Part shown: positions 35,720 to 48,300 of the stretch, in pieces
Layout: each line of letters begins with the position of its first letter
Numbering within the stretch: the first letter of the stretch is position 1
Origin: Globodera rostochiensis
Taxonomy: Eukaryota; Nematoda; Chromadorea; Rhabditida; Heteroderidae
Reading direction: 5' to 3'
DNA length: 64,000 nucleotides
NCBI GenBank assembly: GCA_018350325.1
Contig: JAEVLN010000012.1
Location: forward strand, 2,563,991 to 2,627,990
Translations under genes and position numbers: made by a program
The notes under the pieces: generated by a model
Databases searched by the model: none
What the model was told of the DNA's origin: nothing
The model's input: only the letters and a program-made list of their open reading frames with translations

Positions 35720-38700
35720 ATGTATAAGTTCCAAAGGTCCTTAGGTAAGTGCTTATTCATCATTACATAATTCATATGCAATATTTTAGAATTGGCGACT
35801 GATCAGACATTGGTCGAGCCGAATTGGGAGGTGATTCTCGAATGTGTTGATATGATAAGGGGCGGTGAAATTCCGTGAGTTTCTATTGGCATGTGAACGG
35901 ACTAAAATTCGTAAAATTTTTTCAGGGTGAAGGAAGCGCTGAAATGCATTCAGAAGCGCTACCACAACGCAAACCCACACATTTCTCACCACGCTCTGCT
36001 CATTCTGGAAGCTTGTGTGAAAAACTGTGGAAAAAAGGTTTTGTCAGAAGTCATTTGTTGTACAAAACCACCCCTTTTCTTTAAGTTCATCCGTGAAGTG
36101 GCAACCAAAGAGTTTATGGACGACCTGAAGAGCATGGTCATTTCAAATCCGCCCGAAAAGATACGCGATAAACTGTTGGAGCTCATCCAGTGCTGGACTT
36201 CCGCATTTAAAGGAATTCCAGAATTCAAAATTGTGGAGGACACACACAGTCTTTTAAAAATGAACGGTTTTGAGTTTTTGCCTATTGACGAGGCAAAAGC
36301 GATGTTTCTGGCCGATTGTGCTCCAGATTGGGCCGAAGGAGAGAACTGCTATCGGTGAGTCCCGAAGAATTCGGGGACCGGGACAACAACTCGCCTCATT
36401 TGCGAAGGAAGAAAATGAGAATTTCCCTGCTTTTGTAGGTGTCGTGTTGAATTTGGTGTATTCACTCGCAAACATCATTGTCGAGCGTGTGGTCAAATTT
36501 TCTGTGATAAGTGCTCCAACAAGCAAATGTTGTTGCCGCAATTTGGAATTGAAAAAAAGGTTAGAGCTTGGATTGGTTATACATAGTCTGCGCTAATCAC
36601 TTTTTTCTCTAATGCGTTAAGGTTCGCGTGTGCGAAGCATGCTTCGACAAAAGCAACAACCAAACATCGTTAATAACAACACAGGCCAAATCAAGAAGCG
36701 ATTCTGACATCAAGAGCAAGGTGGACGATGAAACTCGTGAGAAAGCGCGCAAGGATGCCGAGGCACTTGAACGAGCATTTGCAAAACAAACTTTGTAATT
36801 TATTTCTAGGAAAAGGAACAGGAAGAGCTGCACTTGGCATTGGCGATCAGTCAAAGTGAAGCAGAGGCTAAGGTCCTAAACTTTTTACTTTACAATGGTG
36901 TTAATTCCAATTTAAGGAACGTGATAAATGGTGCAATCTCTACTCTCAGTATAATGGGCAGGCAGTCGAATCAGTTCCGGCAGAAAACAGAACAAATGTT
37001 CAACAGGTTGAAAGTGATCCGCCAAAAAACAGTGTCCGAGATGAGTTATCGCTTTGTATGGGCGACGATGCTCAAGAGCAACCGTTCGATTCGATGCTCG
37101 CCAAATATCTCGATCGCGATTACTGGGAGCGTAAACGTCGTGAAACGGAGGTTTTTTTCAGAAATCGCAAATATGTCTAATCTGATCATTGACTCATTTT
37201 GAAGGAGGCACAGGCCAGAGCCACAGCCCCGCCTCCCAGCGAGGTTTCCATTTCGGTGTCGTCGAGTGTTAGTCAGAGTCAGCAGCCCCAAATGAACGGA
37301 GTCGGTAAAGGAGGAGCTGCAACTACCATTGAAAACAACAACAAAGCACATTCGTCAATGCACATCGCACCTCAAAATCAGCTTGATTCGTCCCTTGGAA
37401 CGCCCTCGGGCAATAAATTACAACATCAGCAATTCTCTGGAGGCGATGAGCTTTCAGCACTGTACACAAAAATGGACCTTTCCGATATTGTGATGCCACA
37501 AAAGGCATTGGACGCAAACGCTGAAGAGGAAGTGGCCGAGACGTCGGAATTCTGTCGAGTTCTGAAGGAAAGGGTCGGTCCACACTGCTAAGTCACTGTC
37601 TTTGTACGATTTTCTCAGGTCGACACACTCAACACTCGGATGAGAAGCAACCAACTCCGTGGCCGATCAATTGTCAACGACTCCGCAATTCATTCACTCT
37701 TCTCACAATTGTCCGATGCGCATGGAAAAGTATTGGAGCGGATGAACGGTCTTGAAGGGAAACGAGGTTTCTGATTGACATGGATTATAAAATGTTCATT
37801 CTTTCTATTTAAGAGCATTATGAACGGCTGCAGGACCATTTGGCGCACATTGGAGAGGCAAAGCAAGCTGTGGATGCACTACGCGAAGAGAACGAACGCC
37901 AGCGTCAAGAGATGCAGAGGGCGGAGCAGGACAAGAGACAGACTCAGCTCAAGCAGAAGCTGGAGCTCATGCGACACAAGAAACACGTTTGTTATTTTTG
38001 TAGACAGACGGTTAGAGTTGAATGATAAACATGAAAAAGTAATTAACTATAAAAATAAATGTGAAATGAATTAAGGAAATGTTGCTGAATGAACGTCAAG
38101 TGGCCATACAACGTTTTCAACACAACGAACGACAAATTTTGCACCAGCGAATGATGAACCTGCAAAGTCCACAGAACTTGGGGACATTGGCTGTTCACAA
38201 CCAGCAGCAAGTAATGCGTTGGATTTTCAAATAGCAAAATTTATTTTGTAGAAAAGACGATTTGCCAAGCCAAAATGATTAGTTTAATCCGCCGATAAAT
38301 TTACAGCAAATCGCGCCTACTGCCATTCCGCCTCAACACTTTCCCACGCAAAATGCTGTTGACCAACCGAACCAGCAGTTCCAGGTCTCACAATCGGCAA
38401 ATCCCCAACATCTCGCTCAGTTGCCGCAAGGGCAATTTGTCGCGCATCCGACTCAATCTCAGCATCCGATAATGACTACACTTGCGCAACAACAGCATCA
38501 TCAACCCCATCATCAAATGATGATGGCTCAGGAACAATACGCAATGCAAATGCCACTTCCTCAGTTGCCCTCACAGCAACTCCAGCATCAATTTTCAGCG
38601 GCTCATCTTACGTCTCATCAACAGATGATGTATCAACAAGTACCGAGTTCTGTGCCAAGCAATGTCACCACATTCCCTCCAATGCATAATGGGCAACAGC

Positions 38701-38870
38701 ACTACCCGATGCACACATACGCGCAGCAGCAATACATTCCCGCGCCTTTGCCATTGACGCCAAATCCGACATTTCCGAAACAAAACCACCCATCCGTGGA
38801 AGTTTTAACTGGCGAACAAACAAAACAAGTGACAGAAGTGCCGGAGGACCTGCTGATTTCTTTTGATTAA
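35720..38870 (+). CDS. hgrs-1: HRS/HGRS-1, ESCRT-0 subunit
   Basis: Starts MYKFQRSLELATDQTLVEPN at 35720. The VHS domain follows (to about 36300), then the FYVE finger with RKHHCRACG, CDKCSNKQMLLPQFGIEKK and VRVCEACF. A UIM reads EELHLALAISQSEAEAKE. A central region with coiled coil (ERLQDHLAHIGEAKQAVDAL; QRQEMQRAEQDKRQTQLKQK) leads to a Gln/Pro-rich C-terminus and the terminal clathrin-box-like DLLISFD, identical in type to human HGS. With STAM it sorts ubiquitinated cargo at endosomes. About ten exons; TAA at 38868-38870. No key zinc ligand is missing. Confidence 0.95.
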
Positions 38871-39230
38871 TAAGATCGATTTTTTGAGCAATCATATCCC
38901 CAGGGGTACGGTTTTCGGGGGCAGTGTATTTAGTATTTTGAGTTAAGTGTATGCATTTGTCACACATAATTTAGACAATTCATTTTCCGTGACAATTTAA
39001 AACCATAAGATTGGTTGATTCGATATCTCCTGCAGCCTGTGTACCTACTCATTGTCATGCTTTCCCAATACACAAGTATAAAAAGGAATTTTATGTGATG
39101 GATTCTTTCCAATATGTTTACAAACTCCGAATGTATGAATTGATGATATAATAAATTGAATTTTTATTTTGTATTATAAAAATTTGTTATGGGGGGGGGC
39201 AAAGTATAATCTTCGGGAAAAATCTATACA

Positions 39231-41190
39231 TCAGCCAAAAAGGGATGAGAACGAGAAGCCACCGGTTTTTGAGGCCACCGCTTGGCTTTGCTGGTAGGGC
39301 TTGGAGCATATGTCGCACAGTCTGAACGTCTCGCCATTGAAATTCCAAAAACTTTGAACTCACTCGTCATAGGCCTTCTCCCTCGTCTTCAAGCAACCGC
39401 TGATTTCCTCCTCCTCCAGCTTCAGCCTTTCCTTCGCTGCTTCCCATCTCAAAGAAACGAAAAATTTAAAAAAACAGTTATTCAACGAGACATACTTCCT
39501 TTTCAGATCCATGTATTCCTTCTGAAACTCTTGCATCTCCAACTTCTTAGACGCCAAGACGGGCTCCAATGCGTTGATTTTCTCCACAGCCGAGCTGGCG
39601 TGAGAGTTCAGTGGCAGAAAAGTGATTTCGTAATTGACCTAAAAAATTTGTTCCTTGAATGTTTTTTTTTGCAACAAAAAGCACCATTCTCAAGAAATTG
39701 TCCCCGTAAACACAAAGAATGTGTTGTCCCGGCTGGAGCTCCATTACATTAGCACCTGAAGAAATGTAAAATGATGCTCACTCTTTTAAGTAGAAGATCG
39801 ACCCTGAGTTTCCAATGTGTCCAAATAGTGAAATGGCAGAGGGGTGTCTTTGTCCTCCATATAAAATCTAAGTATCGATTTATCAAAAAAAAACGAACTC
39901 AAAGCACCGTATTGGGATGAATTCGGACAGGTTTATTCGCTGGAATGGCACAAAGAAAAGTTCGGCAGAAGTTATTTTCTTTTTCTTCTGACTTTCGCGA
40001 ATGTGGCGAACAGCACCTATAAGAAATTTTGGAAGTCCAAAAATAAAAAGAGACCAGCCAAACCTTCTTGGTCGAAGAGAACCAATTTGAATTTGCTCAT
40101 TGCCGGCGACTTGCACCGAATAAGCACTGAACGGGGAGTTTTTTTTGCTGCCAACGACTGAGAATCGCCATTTTGTAAAAATACAAATAAATAAAAGGCT
40201 CTTTTAAATTTTTATTTAGTAAGCCAACTCCGACCTATTAGTAGTAATAAAAAGAGCACTTTTAATAAAAAGATTATGGACCTCCATATTGTTGAAACTC
40301 GGGCGTCATCAGAAACGAATAGAAATTTGCCTCCTGATTATTGACCGATGCGGCTACCACAACACCCGGCTCAAGAGGTCTAAAAAGCGAAAAAAAAAAG
40401 AGAATTACGAAGTTTGGTTACTTGGCCTGGTGACTGTTGTTTGCAGCATTGGAACGACTGAGATCGCGTGCTTGAGCAAGCACTTTTGGTCCGATTTGTG
40501 TCGGGATTGGTATTCCCAACTTAGTGAACTGAAACAATGGGACAGTAAGTAGCGGTAAGACCGGTCGGACTGAAAGGACGTTTTAGGACGGGAGCTTATT
40601 GGAGGTGGTTTCTCAATTAGACGGTGACTCTTGAACATTTTTAGTTTTTATTGAGTATTTTATATTTCTGGTGAAGGGTTGCTTGTCTTTCCTCACACTG
40701 GCGACGTCCCGGGCATAAATTTATTGCGTAAAATCGTACCATTGCACCAAAAAAACGACCTAAATAAGTGTTGAAAAACGAAGAAGGACAAACAAATCTC
40801 ACCAACTCCTCCAAGTTCCGAGATGTCAAGACCTTCGAAGTCGTTCATTGCCATCGATGGCCCGGACACATCGTATTGACGCCTTTTGTTTGGGTCGGAA
40901 AGAACGGAATAAGCTATGCTTATCTTCTTGAACTGTTCCTGCGCTTTAGTTTTGACAAAATTAAAGTACAAATATAAAAATGTTAAATTTCACATTGTTC
41001 GTTGCCAGGATTTCTGTCTAAAAAATTCGACTAAACTTTGATGATATGTTCAGACAAAAAGCTGACCTGGATGATAAGTCAGTGCCAATTTTCGATAAGC
41101 GTTTTTGATTTCCTGTTCACTTGAATTGCGAGAAACGCCCAAAATCTCATAAAAGTCACCGATGTCAGTAGTTTTTGAATCGTTTTTCAT
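39231..41190 (-). CDS. DnaJ/Hsp40-type co-chaperone
   Basis: Starts [20 protein letters not shown] at 41190. The J domain runs on through [16 protein letters not shown]; the HPD motif is split by an intron and restored on splicing ([10 protein letters not shown]). Exon 3 gives [25 protein letters not shown] non-canonical body follows: [19 protein letters not shown], a region [20 protein letters not shown], then [16 protein letters not shown] coiled-coil tail ends [20 protein letters not shown] and [13 protein letters not shown], stop TGA 39231-39233. No Gly/Phe or zinc-finger region, so it is a J-protein of the type III class, with a cytosolic or nuclear site inferred. J domains stimulate Hsp70 ATPase. 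Confidence 0.85.
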
Positions 41191-41618
41191 TTTTAAGCTT
41201 GGGCAATACGCTTAACAATTTTGAGTTTTGAGTAATTGCATTGGGGATGGCAGTTTGATTTATAAAAAGGAGGATAAAATTAAAGCCTGGATTACAAAAA
41301 GGATTTACAGAACGCAAGATCCGGAATCCTGGTAAACTCCTGGAAGCAACATCAAGAATACAAAAACGACAGTCCACTTTTCACGGAACCGGGATTTTAC
41401 CCCGTTTTGTTGTAATTTTGTGCATTCTTCGACGCCAAAATTGTTTTTTTAAAAATTAATCGACTAATTTCTGTGGCGAAAAGTCCAAATGTTTTTTTTT
41501 CATTTTTTGGTCTCAATTGGCTTAATTGTACGCCGTAAGCACTTAAAACGTTATTTTTGTCTAAGATGCAATTATAAAGTAAACAACAAATAGTGAACTC
41601 CAAGCAAGAAAACATTGT
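41191..41618. other. Divergent promoter, DnaJ / aldo-keto reductase
   Basis: 428 bp between genes pointing away from each other. AT-rich with T8 runs. Nothing more recognised. Confidence 0.45.
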
Positions 41619-42890
41619 ATGATGCAAGTAGCGAATCCGAGCTCTTCCGGAGGTCCTTTAATAAAGCTGAATTCTGGATATCTGATGCCGTTGGTCGGTC
41701 TTGGCACATACAAATTAAGCGTTGACCAGGAACTTGTCAACGCGGCAATTTGTGCGGCTCTCCAAAGCGGCTATCGTCAGTTTGACACTGCAAAATTATA
41801 TTCAAATGAACGGGAGCTCGGAGACGCCTTCGAAGTTAAACGCTTTTTCCTTTTTGTATTTTTAAAATTTCCTTCTCAGAAATCATTGCCTAAATTTGGA
41901 CTTCGGCGGGAAGACATTTTTTTATGCACCAAATTTTGGGCATTACCACCAGACCAGGCTTCGGTAAAAGTCCCTCAACTTGTAGAAGAGTCTTTGCTCA
42001 ACTTAAAGACGAGGTATTCCTTCTGGCTATTGGCCCGGACAAATTCCTTTCCAGTTATTTAGATTTAGTGCTCATTCACTACCCAAAACCCGGGCCACCA
42101 CAGGACGAAAACAATGCTGACGCTGAAGGAAATTTGGCAAGTCGGCGCGAGTGTTGGAGGGCACTGGAGAAAATGCCGAGTTTGGTTGTCTTTGGGAGGT
42201 TTTTTTATTTTGGTCCACCTTTAATAATTTTTTGGGGTTTTTGGACTATTTCTTAACATGGAATTTGGGCGAGTTTTTTGTCAATATTTTGGGGGGTTAT
42301 AACCGTCTTTCACTAAACTTAGAGGATAAAGTGCGCTCGATCGGCGTCTCAAATTACGAAGTTCGGCATCTTGAGGAGATGGACGGGTACGCCTCGACGA
42401 TGCCGGCGGTGAATCAGGTGGAATTTCACCCGCACTTCCGTAGAAAGGACATCAAAGCGTATTGTGATGACCGTGGCATCTTTTTTCAGGTGCATTTATT
42501 GTTGGTTTATCTCCTGTAACAGAGTTGTGACTGACAAAAATTATGCTTCGATTATTCAGTCATTTGCGTCGTTTGCTCGACAGAATTCCGAGCTGCTCAA
42601 TGAACCAACTGTCGTTGAACTTGCCCAGAAACATGACACAACGCCTCAGGTGATTTGTGCGGTTTTTGTAGCATCGAATTTGGAAGGACCTTTCGGGTTT
42701 TCAGAACGTTCTTCTTTCGTTCGCCACTTCGCAAGGCGTCGGAGTGGTGCCGAAGTCGACGAATCCGCAGAGAATCCATGCCAATTTTGAGTGTCTTCAA
42801 CTGAAACTTTCGACGGACGACATTCGAAAGTTGTGCAGCATTCCCGAAAGAGGCAATTACATTCGTAACACTCCGTGGCTGGTCCTTTGA
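41619..42890 (+). CDS. Aldo-keto reductase
   Basis: Starts MMQVANPSSSGGPLIKLNSG at 41619, then VGLGTYKL, and the catalytic FDTAKLYSNERELGDAF (Asp and Tyr of the tetrad). KSLPKFGLRREDIFLCTKF gives the catalytic Lys, and DLVLIHYPKPGPPQDENN the His. Later exons carry VRSIGVSNYEVRHLEEMDGY, NQVEFHPHFRRKDIKAYC and the NADP-binding GVVPKSTNPQRIHANFE. TGA 42888-42890, ending NTPWLVL. NADPH-dependent carbonyl reduction in the cytosol is the family role; the substrate is unknown. Confidence 0.92.
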
Positions 42891-43225
42891 TTGCTGCTTC
42901 ATTCCAATTTACAATCTAACAACTCTTAAATTTATTCTCACTTTCATTAACACGTACTACCTTTTTCTTTTAATTTAAAAATTGATATTCGATTGTGGTT
43001 AAGATTTTTTAATAATAAATTTGCTTGAATTCTCTTCAACGTTTTGGCCTTTAACTGATCGAGATGATGACTCACTCAGACATCATAAATTGAAAAGATT
43101 GATCAACACTGTTTGGTCGCGTGGAGAGGGGAGGAGCAGTGCCTCCCATGAATATTCATTAAACACTTTGACGGAACAAAGCCATTTCTGGGGCAGAGAA
43201 TTAATCTGCCGATTTACTTTACGAA
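42891..43225. other. Intergenic
   Basis: 335 bp with AT-rich 3' flanking sequence of the reductase. AATAATAAAT near 43010 may be its poly(A) signal. Confidence 0.45.
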
Positions 43226-45118
43226 ATGGACTGCTTTTCCCGGGCTCAGCTTCTGCTGATTTTCATTCTCCTCGTCGTCGCACTGCTCCAACTTTGTGCC
43301 CAGGCTCAAAATGATGGATTCGTCCACTTCGAAACGTTCAAATTCCCTGTGGGACGCAATGGGCCCATCGACAGCCAATTCTTCACTTTCCCTTTCGCCG
43401 CCAACAAGTCAGCGCCATTGAACGTTTCGCTGAACACACAGAACAGCTCGGGAGTTGTGGTAAACGAATTGGGCGATGCGATGAAAGTGGGGGGGGGGGA
43501 GGGGGGAGTGGTTGCATAGAATAATTACCCCGGAAACTGGAATTTCTGGCAGAGAGATGCTTTATGAAATGGCAGACCGTCTTTTTGGTTAACGGCCTCT
43601 GCTGCAGTTCGTTCCGATAGAAATGCGATAATATTCAAAGTGTTCACCTCCGGTAATGAGCGATTATTTGCGTTAGGTGTCGGCCCAACTTTGCGACAAC
43701 TCTCGGCAGCAGAATTCATCAAATTCGTCATTTCGCCCCGAGGGCATTTTGGCGTTGACTGCCGGTTCTAACGAATTCAAATCCGCTATTCTCTGTCCCG
43801 CGACGCTTCCACTCACCGATCGATGCCCTTCGTCAAATCATTCTGCCGATTCGTTCGTTTTGCTGCTTAAAGTGCACTCCCTGCTCAACGGCAGCCACGG
43901 CACTTTGGCTGTCCGCAGGACGGACACGGCGGAAGCGACGTTGGCATTTACTGGAGAGGGAGTGCCGTACGAATTGGCGGAAGAGAACGGCGAATGGTTG
44001 CTCATGAAGGGGCAGCAGCCGCTCATTCTTCCAATTCGCGAAAACCCTTCCACCGACAGTTCAAATTTGGTCCAGTACAGCGTCCACATGGCTGTCAGGT
44101 TCAACTGTTCTGAAATCACTCAGCTTTTTTGGAAATTCAAATTTAAGACGGGGTTCTGCAGAAGTCGCCCTGCTCCAGAACTGCCCTTTCCCGCTGATCG
44201 GCACGGCATTCAAAAACCTGACGGTGGTCTTAGACAACTTCTCCGTGGGAAAATATTTGCGATTTTTGGACATCCATTTCGGGGAAAATGACACGATAAA
44301 TGGGACAGTTCAACATGTAAATCACGTTCAACAGCAAATGGTTGGTCGGTCAGCCAAAAACTTTGTATTTAAATCAAAAAACTTTCAGGAATTTAAACAA
44401 TGTTCTCGGGATGGAGTCAATGCGTCTTCGTCCGCTGGAAGCCTTCGACTGATCATTTCATCATTATCCCCACAGCCAACTATTGTGGCCATCTCACAAC
44501 TTCGCATTTTCAACGCCGCGCAACGTTCAGCGACGGAAGGGTCATCATCTTCAATGTCCATCGGTTGGAAGTTTTTTGAATCGATCAATTCCCGGGATTA
44601 AATAACCTTTGAAGACTGTAAAGTGACTTTGGACTGGCCCTGAGTCGATTCTGAGACTTTTTGGTTTCTTCGGTCTCATATTCCTGAGATTTGTTGAGCT
44701 CGGGACCGGCTTGAAGTCGTCGTTAACGAGCTTTTGCCCGATCTTTCCGGTTTTCTGGCCGGACTTTGACTTTCCCTCCCCTCCGGCACTTTCTCTCTCC
44801 CATTCTCAAGGTCGCAAAGTCGGCTTCACCTTTCTTTTCCTGCTGATGGCCTTGTCACTGTTCGCCTCCGGCGTTTTCGGCGTCCTTCTGGCGCATCGCC
44901 GCCTGCTCGAGTGGCGTCGCGTGCACTACGAAAATGAGCGACAGTGCGCCCTGCAACAGAAAGAGGGCGGCCCTTTTGAGTTGGACCAAATGCGGGGGCG
45001 CGAGTGCGTCTCGCGACCGCCCTCGACCGTTTCCAAGGCGGAAACGTCGCCGGAGGTTAAAATCAACGCGCAGGCGTTGGAGGAGCGGGCGGTCGGGAGC
45101 AGCGGCGGTTGGATGTGA
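43226..45118 (+). CDS. Type I single-pass membrane glycoprotein, unknown function
   Basis: Begins MDCFSRAQLLLIFILLVVAL, a signal peptide. The ectodomain contains numerous N-glycosylation sequons (NKS, NVS, NSS, NHS, NGS, NDT) and carries SRQQNSSNSSFRPEGILALT, FVLLLKVHSLLNGSHGTLAV and LTVVLDNFSVGKYLRFLDIH. Near the C-terminus is the membrane span FLFLLMALSLFASGVFGVLL, with a charged cytoplasmic tail (AHRRLLEWRRVHYENERQ onward). TGA 45116-45118. Introns separate about four exons; one donor is followed by a long G run (43487 onward). Topology is clear; the family is not recognised, so receptor or adhesion roles would be guesses. Confidence 0.7.
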
Positions 45119-45322
45119 CCGGCGGGGCTAATGCCGGCGCCGGCTGAGAGGGGCGCTTTGCCGCAAATTGAATTCTGTGAATGCCAACTTTACGAGATTC
45201 GATCATTTTGATCATTACAATACCCAAAATATGAAGCCGATGCAATTTCCATTGATTTCTCTTTAAATGTGAATTTGTTTTGCGCATGGACAAAATGTAC
45301 AAAAATATGTTCAAATGGTATT

Positions 45323-48300
45323 CTATCGCATCGTTTGAGTGTTTGCCGTATGAATGAGTACGATGGACCGCTCCTCGCACGCCACGCAAATTTCTTCATC
45401 ATTTGCACCCCCTCGGGGGGTAACGACGAATTTGGCACCGAACTGACAGAGCAGCAGAAAATGAATTATTGGCGGGCGCTTTTGGACAAAAACCTGTTTG
45501 GCCAAGTCGATGTTGTCTCGAGAGTTGAAGGGCGACTCGGAGGCCACGCAGACGCCGTCCAAGGAGGACAGCCACTCGCGTCGCTCCTTCTGAAAGGGGA
45601 ACGAGTTGGGCATTGAACAAAGCCAAATTTGTTCGGCCTCACTGACCGCGCTGAATGACGGCACGGACTCCGCGAAGAAATTGTTCCATTGGCGGCGATG
45701 TTCCGTCGATTCGCGGGCCGCCGGCCGCCCTTCGCCGCTTCGCTGCGACAATTCGGCGTCGGCCGCGTCCTCCTCGCCAAGTACGGACATTTGCACGCCG
45801 GCGACAATTGCGTCGACGGCATTCGCTTTCTCCGACCGTCGCACATTGGCACGCCATGGGAGAGAAAGGACACGCGGATGTTGACGCAACCACCTGAACA
45901 ACACGCAAAGGTCGCGACGCCTGAATTATCGTCGGCACGAATTTCTAACGAATTTTGAAGAATTCGCTAATTTTAAAGGCAACAAAATTACAGCGACGGG
46001 TTCGGTTATGCCAAAGAGAAATTTGTCTTCCATTTTAAAGCCCAATCGTTGCCCTCGCGCTTAATGAGCAAGGGCCAATTTGGTAACACAAATGACTTTT
46101 GCGTCACATTGCCGCTCCCCGAAAAATTTCCGTCTCAGTGAGTGCCGCCGTTTAACCCAAAGCCCCCCCCCCCCCCCATAGCCTGAGAAGTTCTCCCCCC
46201 CCCCCATCCTTTGCATGCCGTGCCATCATTTTGTTTGGCCATTCCAACGTCACTTTCACGACGTCATCTCCAATCCGTTATTATTCATTTCCCCCCAGGG
46301 CATTTCCCTATGGCAATTGTGCACAAATTAAAAAACGATGGCATTGCCCAGCAAATCTTCATTTTTATAATGGAAATGTTTGGACTGACTAAAATTGCCA
46401 AAAACGCAAATTTTGTCCGATCAAAAGACGCGAATTTTCGACATTTTGCCCTCCTCCCCCCAGGCAACAGATAAGAAAGACTTTCCCATTAATTAAATTC
46501 GTTCTTTTTCCAATGATCGATGTTTTGTACGGTTTGGCGGCGTTTGCATTGCCTCGCCGTCATTCAATAATTTCTTTTTTCTGTCCCAATTTCGGGTCGA
46601 TAAGAATGAATTTAGGGGGGGGGGGGGGAATTGCGATGCTTCTCCAACAAAAAAAACCCATTAAATACCACCAATAAAGATACACGAAATTATTAAAAAT
46701 TTATTCCAAAATCCCGAAATTCCGCAAGGCCAAAGCCTCCGCCTCCGATGGTGTTGCCGCCGCCGTTGCTGCTTTCCCACCTGTTCGCCAGACACTGCTC
46801 CCCCTCCTCCGCCTCTTTCTGCTCGCCCCAAATTGACCCCTCAAAATGACCGAATCGCCCAATTTTTTGTCCATTTTTGTCTTCCTTCTTCTCAACAGCG
46901 ACTTTTTTGGACACAATTCGGCGCTGGCTAATCTGATCTTCCATAACAGTAATTTGCGCTTTATCTTTGGAAGCTTTTAATTAATTGACTTTAATTAAGT
47001 TGAGTTCGACTCGGACTGCATGAAGGCCATGTGCATGGCGGACAGCGAATGCGAGCAGCAAGTCCGCGCGCGGATTGTCTTAATTCCCACAAAATGATAA
47101 TGTCTTAAGGGCTGTGCCGAAGACACTTTTGGCCGTCTCGGCTGCGGCTTCTTCAGGATGAATATTTGGCAGTACAAGGTGAGGTTACTGTACATACCAT
47201 ACCCTCGGGGGGTAAGGTTACTGTACATACCATACCCTCGGGGGGTAAGGTTACTGTACATACCATACCCTCGGGGGGTAAGGTTACTGTACATACCATA
47301 CCCTCGGGGGGTAAGGTTACTGTACATACCATACCCTCGGGGGGAATGCTAACGAATCCCCCGAAGCAATGTTATGAACCGGGACGGAGAATTGGCGAGC
47401 CGTCGGAGACGGCGTGGATTCGATGTTCGGAGGACTACGAATGCGCGTCCAAATGCATCGTGGTAAGGCCAATTCACAAACATTTGGCAACAATTGCAAC
47501 AAAGTCAGTCAGTCTTTCTTTTTCAGCACGTTGCGAGTCGTTTCCGACTGAAATGTTATGGGAAAAGCGACTGCGAGACAATTGCACGGATTCACGACGG
47601 CGGCGCCAACGGGTGAACAATTTGGTGGGGGGGGGGGCTACGAACTCAGCCAACCAAACCAAACAATTACCTTGGCCTTCTCAGTTATGGCGTTTAAAAA
47701 ACTTTCTCGGGCCCAAATGTACCCCCCAGGGAATACGCAATTTTCCTCTTATTTATGCTCCGGCACGACTTCCAACCGAAACTATCCCAAAATTCAAAGA
47801 GTGCCCTAATTGTCTAATTAACCTGGTCCCCCACATTTTCAGATGCCGTACCGGTGAAACCCTTCCCTATTGGTTCAGTGTGAAGTCGTTCTGTCCGGAC
47901 TGTTGATGCACCACCCCCAACAAATTTCGTCAAACTTTCCCTACACGCATAAATTTACACGATTTTGTACAAAATAATAAACATTTGTCCCACCAATTTG
48001 CGGTTTTTTCGCCGGCCAACCGCGTGCAGTTCAGTCGCGACTGATGTCCGGCACCGATTCCAATCACCTTAAAAGGAGGAGAGAAAATTGGCATTAATTT
48101 GAAAGTGAAAGGTGATTTAGTAATGCCCGAGACTCGAGACTCAAAAATCCCGAGACTTTTCTCGGGTCGAGACTTGATCGATCCACTAATAATTACGGCT
48201 TTGACCGACCTGTCCTCGGTGGGCAAAGCAGACGGCGTTGCTTTGCGCGTATTTGACCGCCACACAAGCGACCTAAAGGGATTTTTGGATACACCGACAA

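Noticed and set aside
47166..47906. Plus-strand ORF through the 33-bp array as one 246-residue protein
   Set aside because: Lysozyme exons use different frames on the two sides of the array, so it must be an intron.
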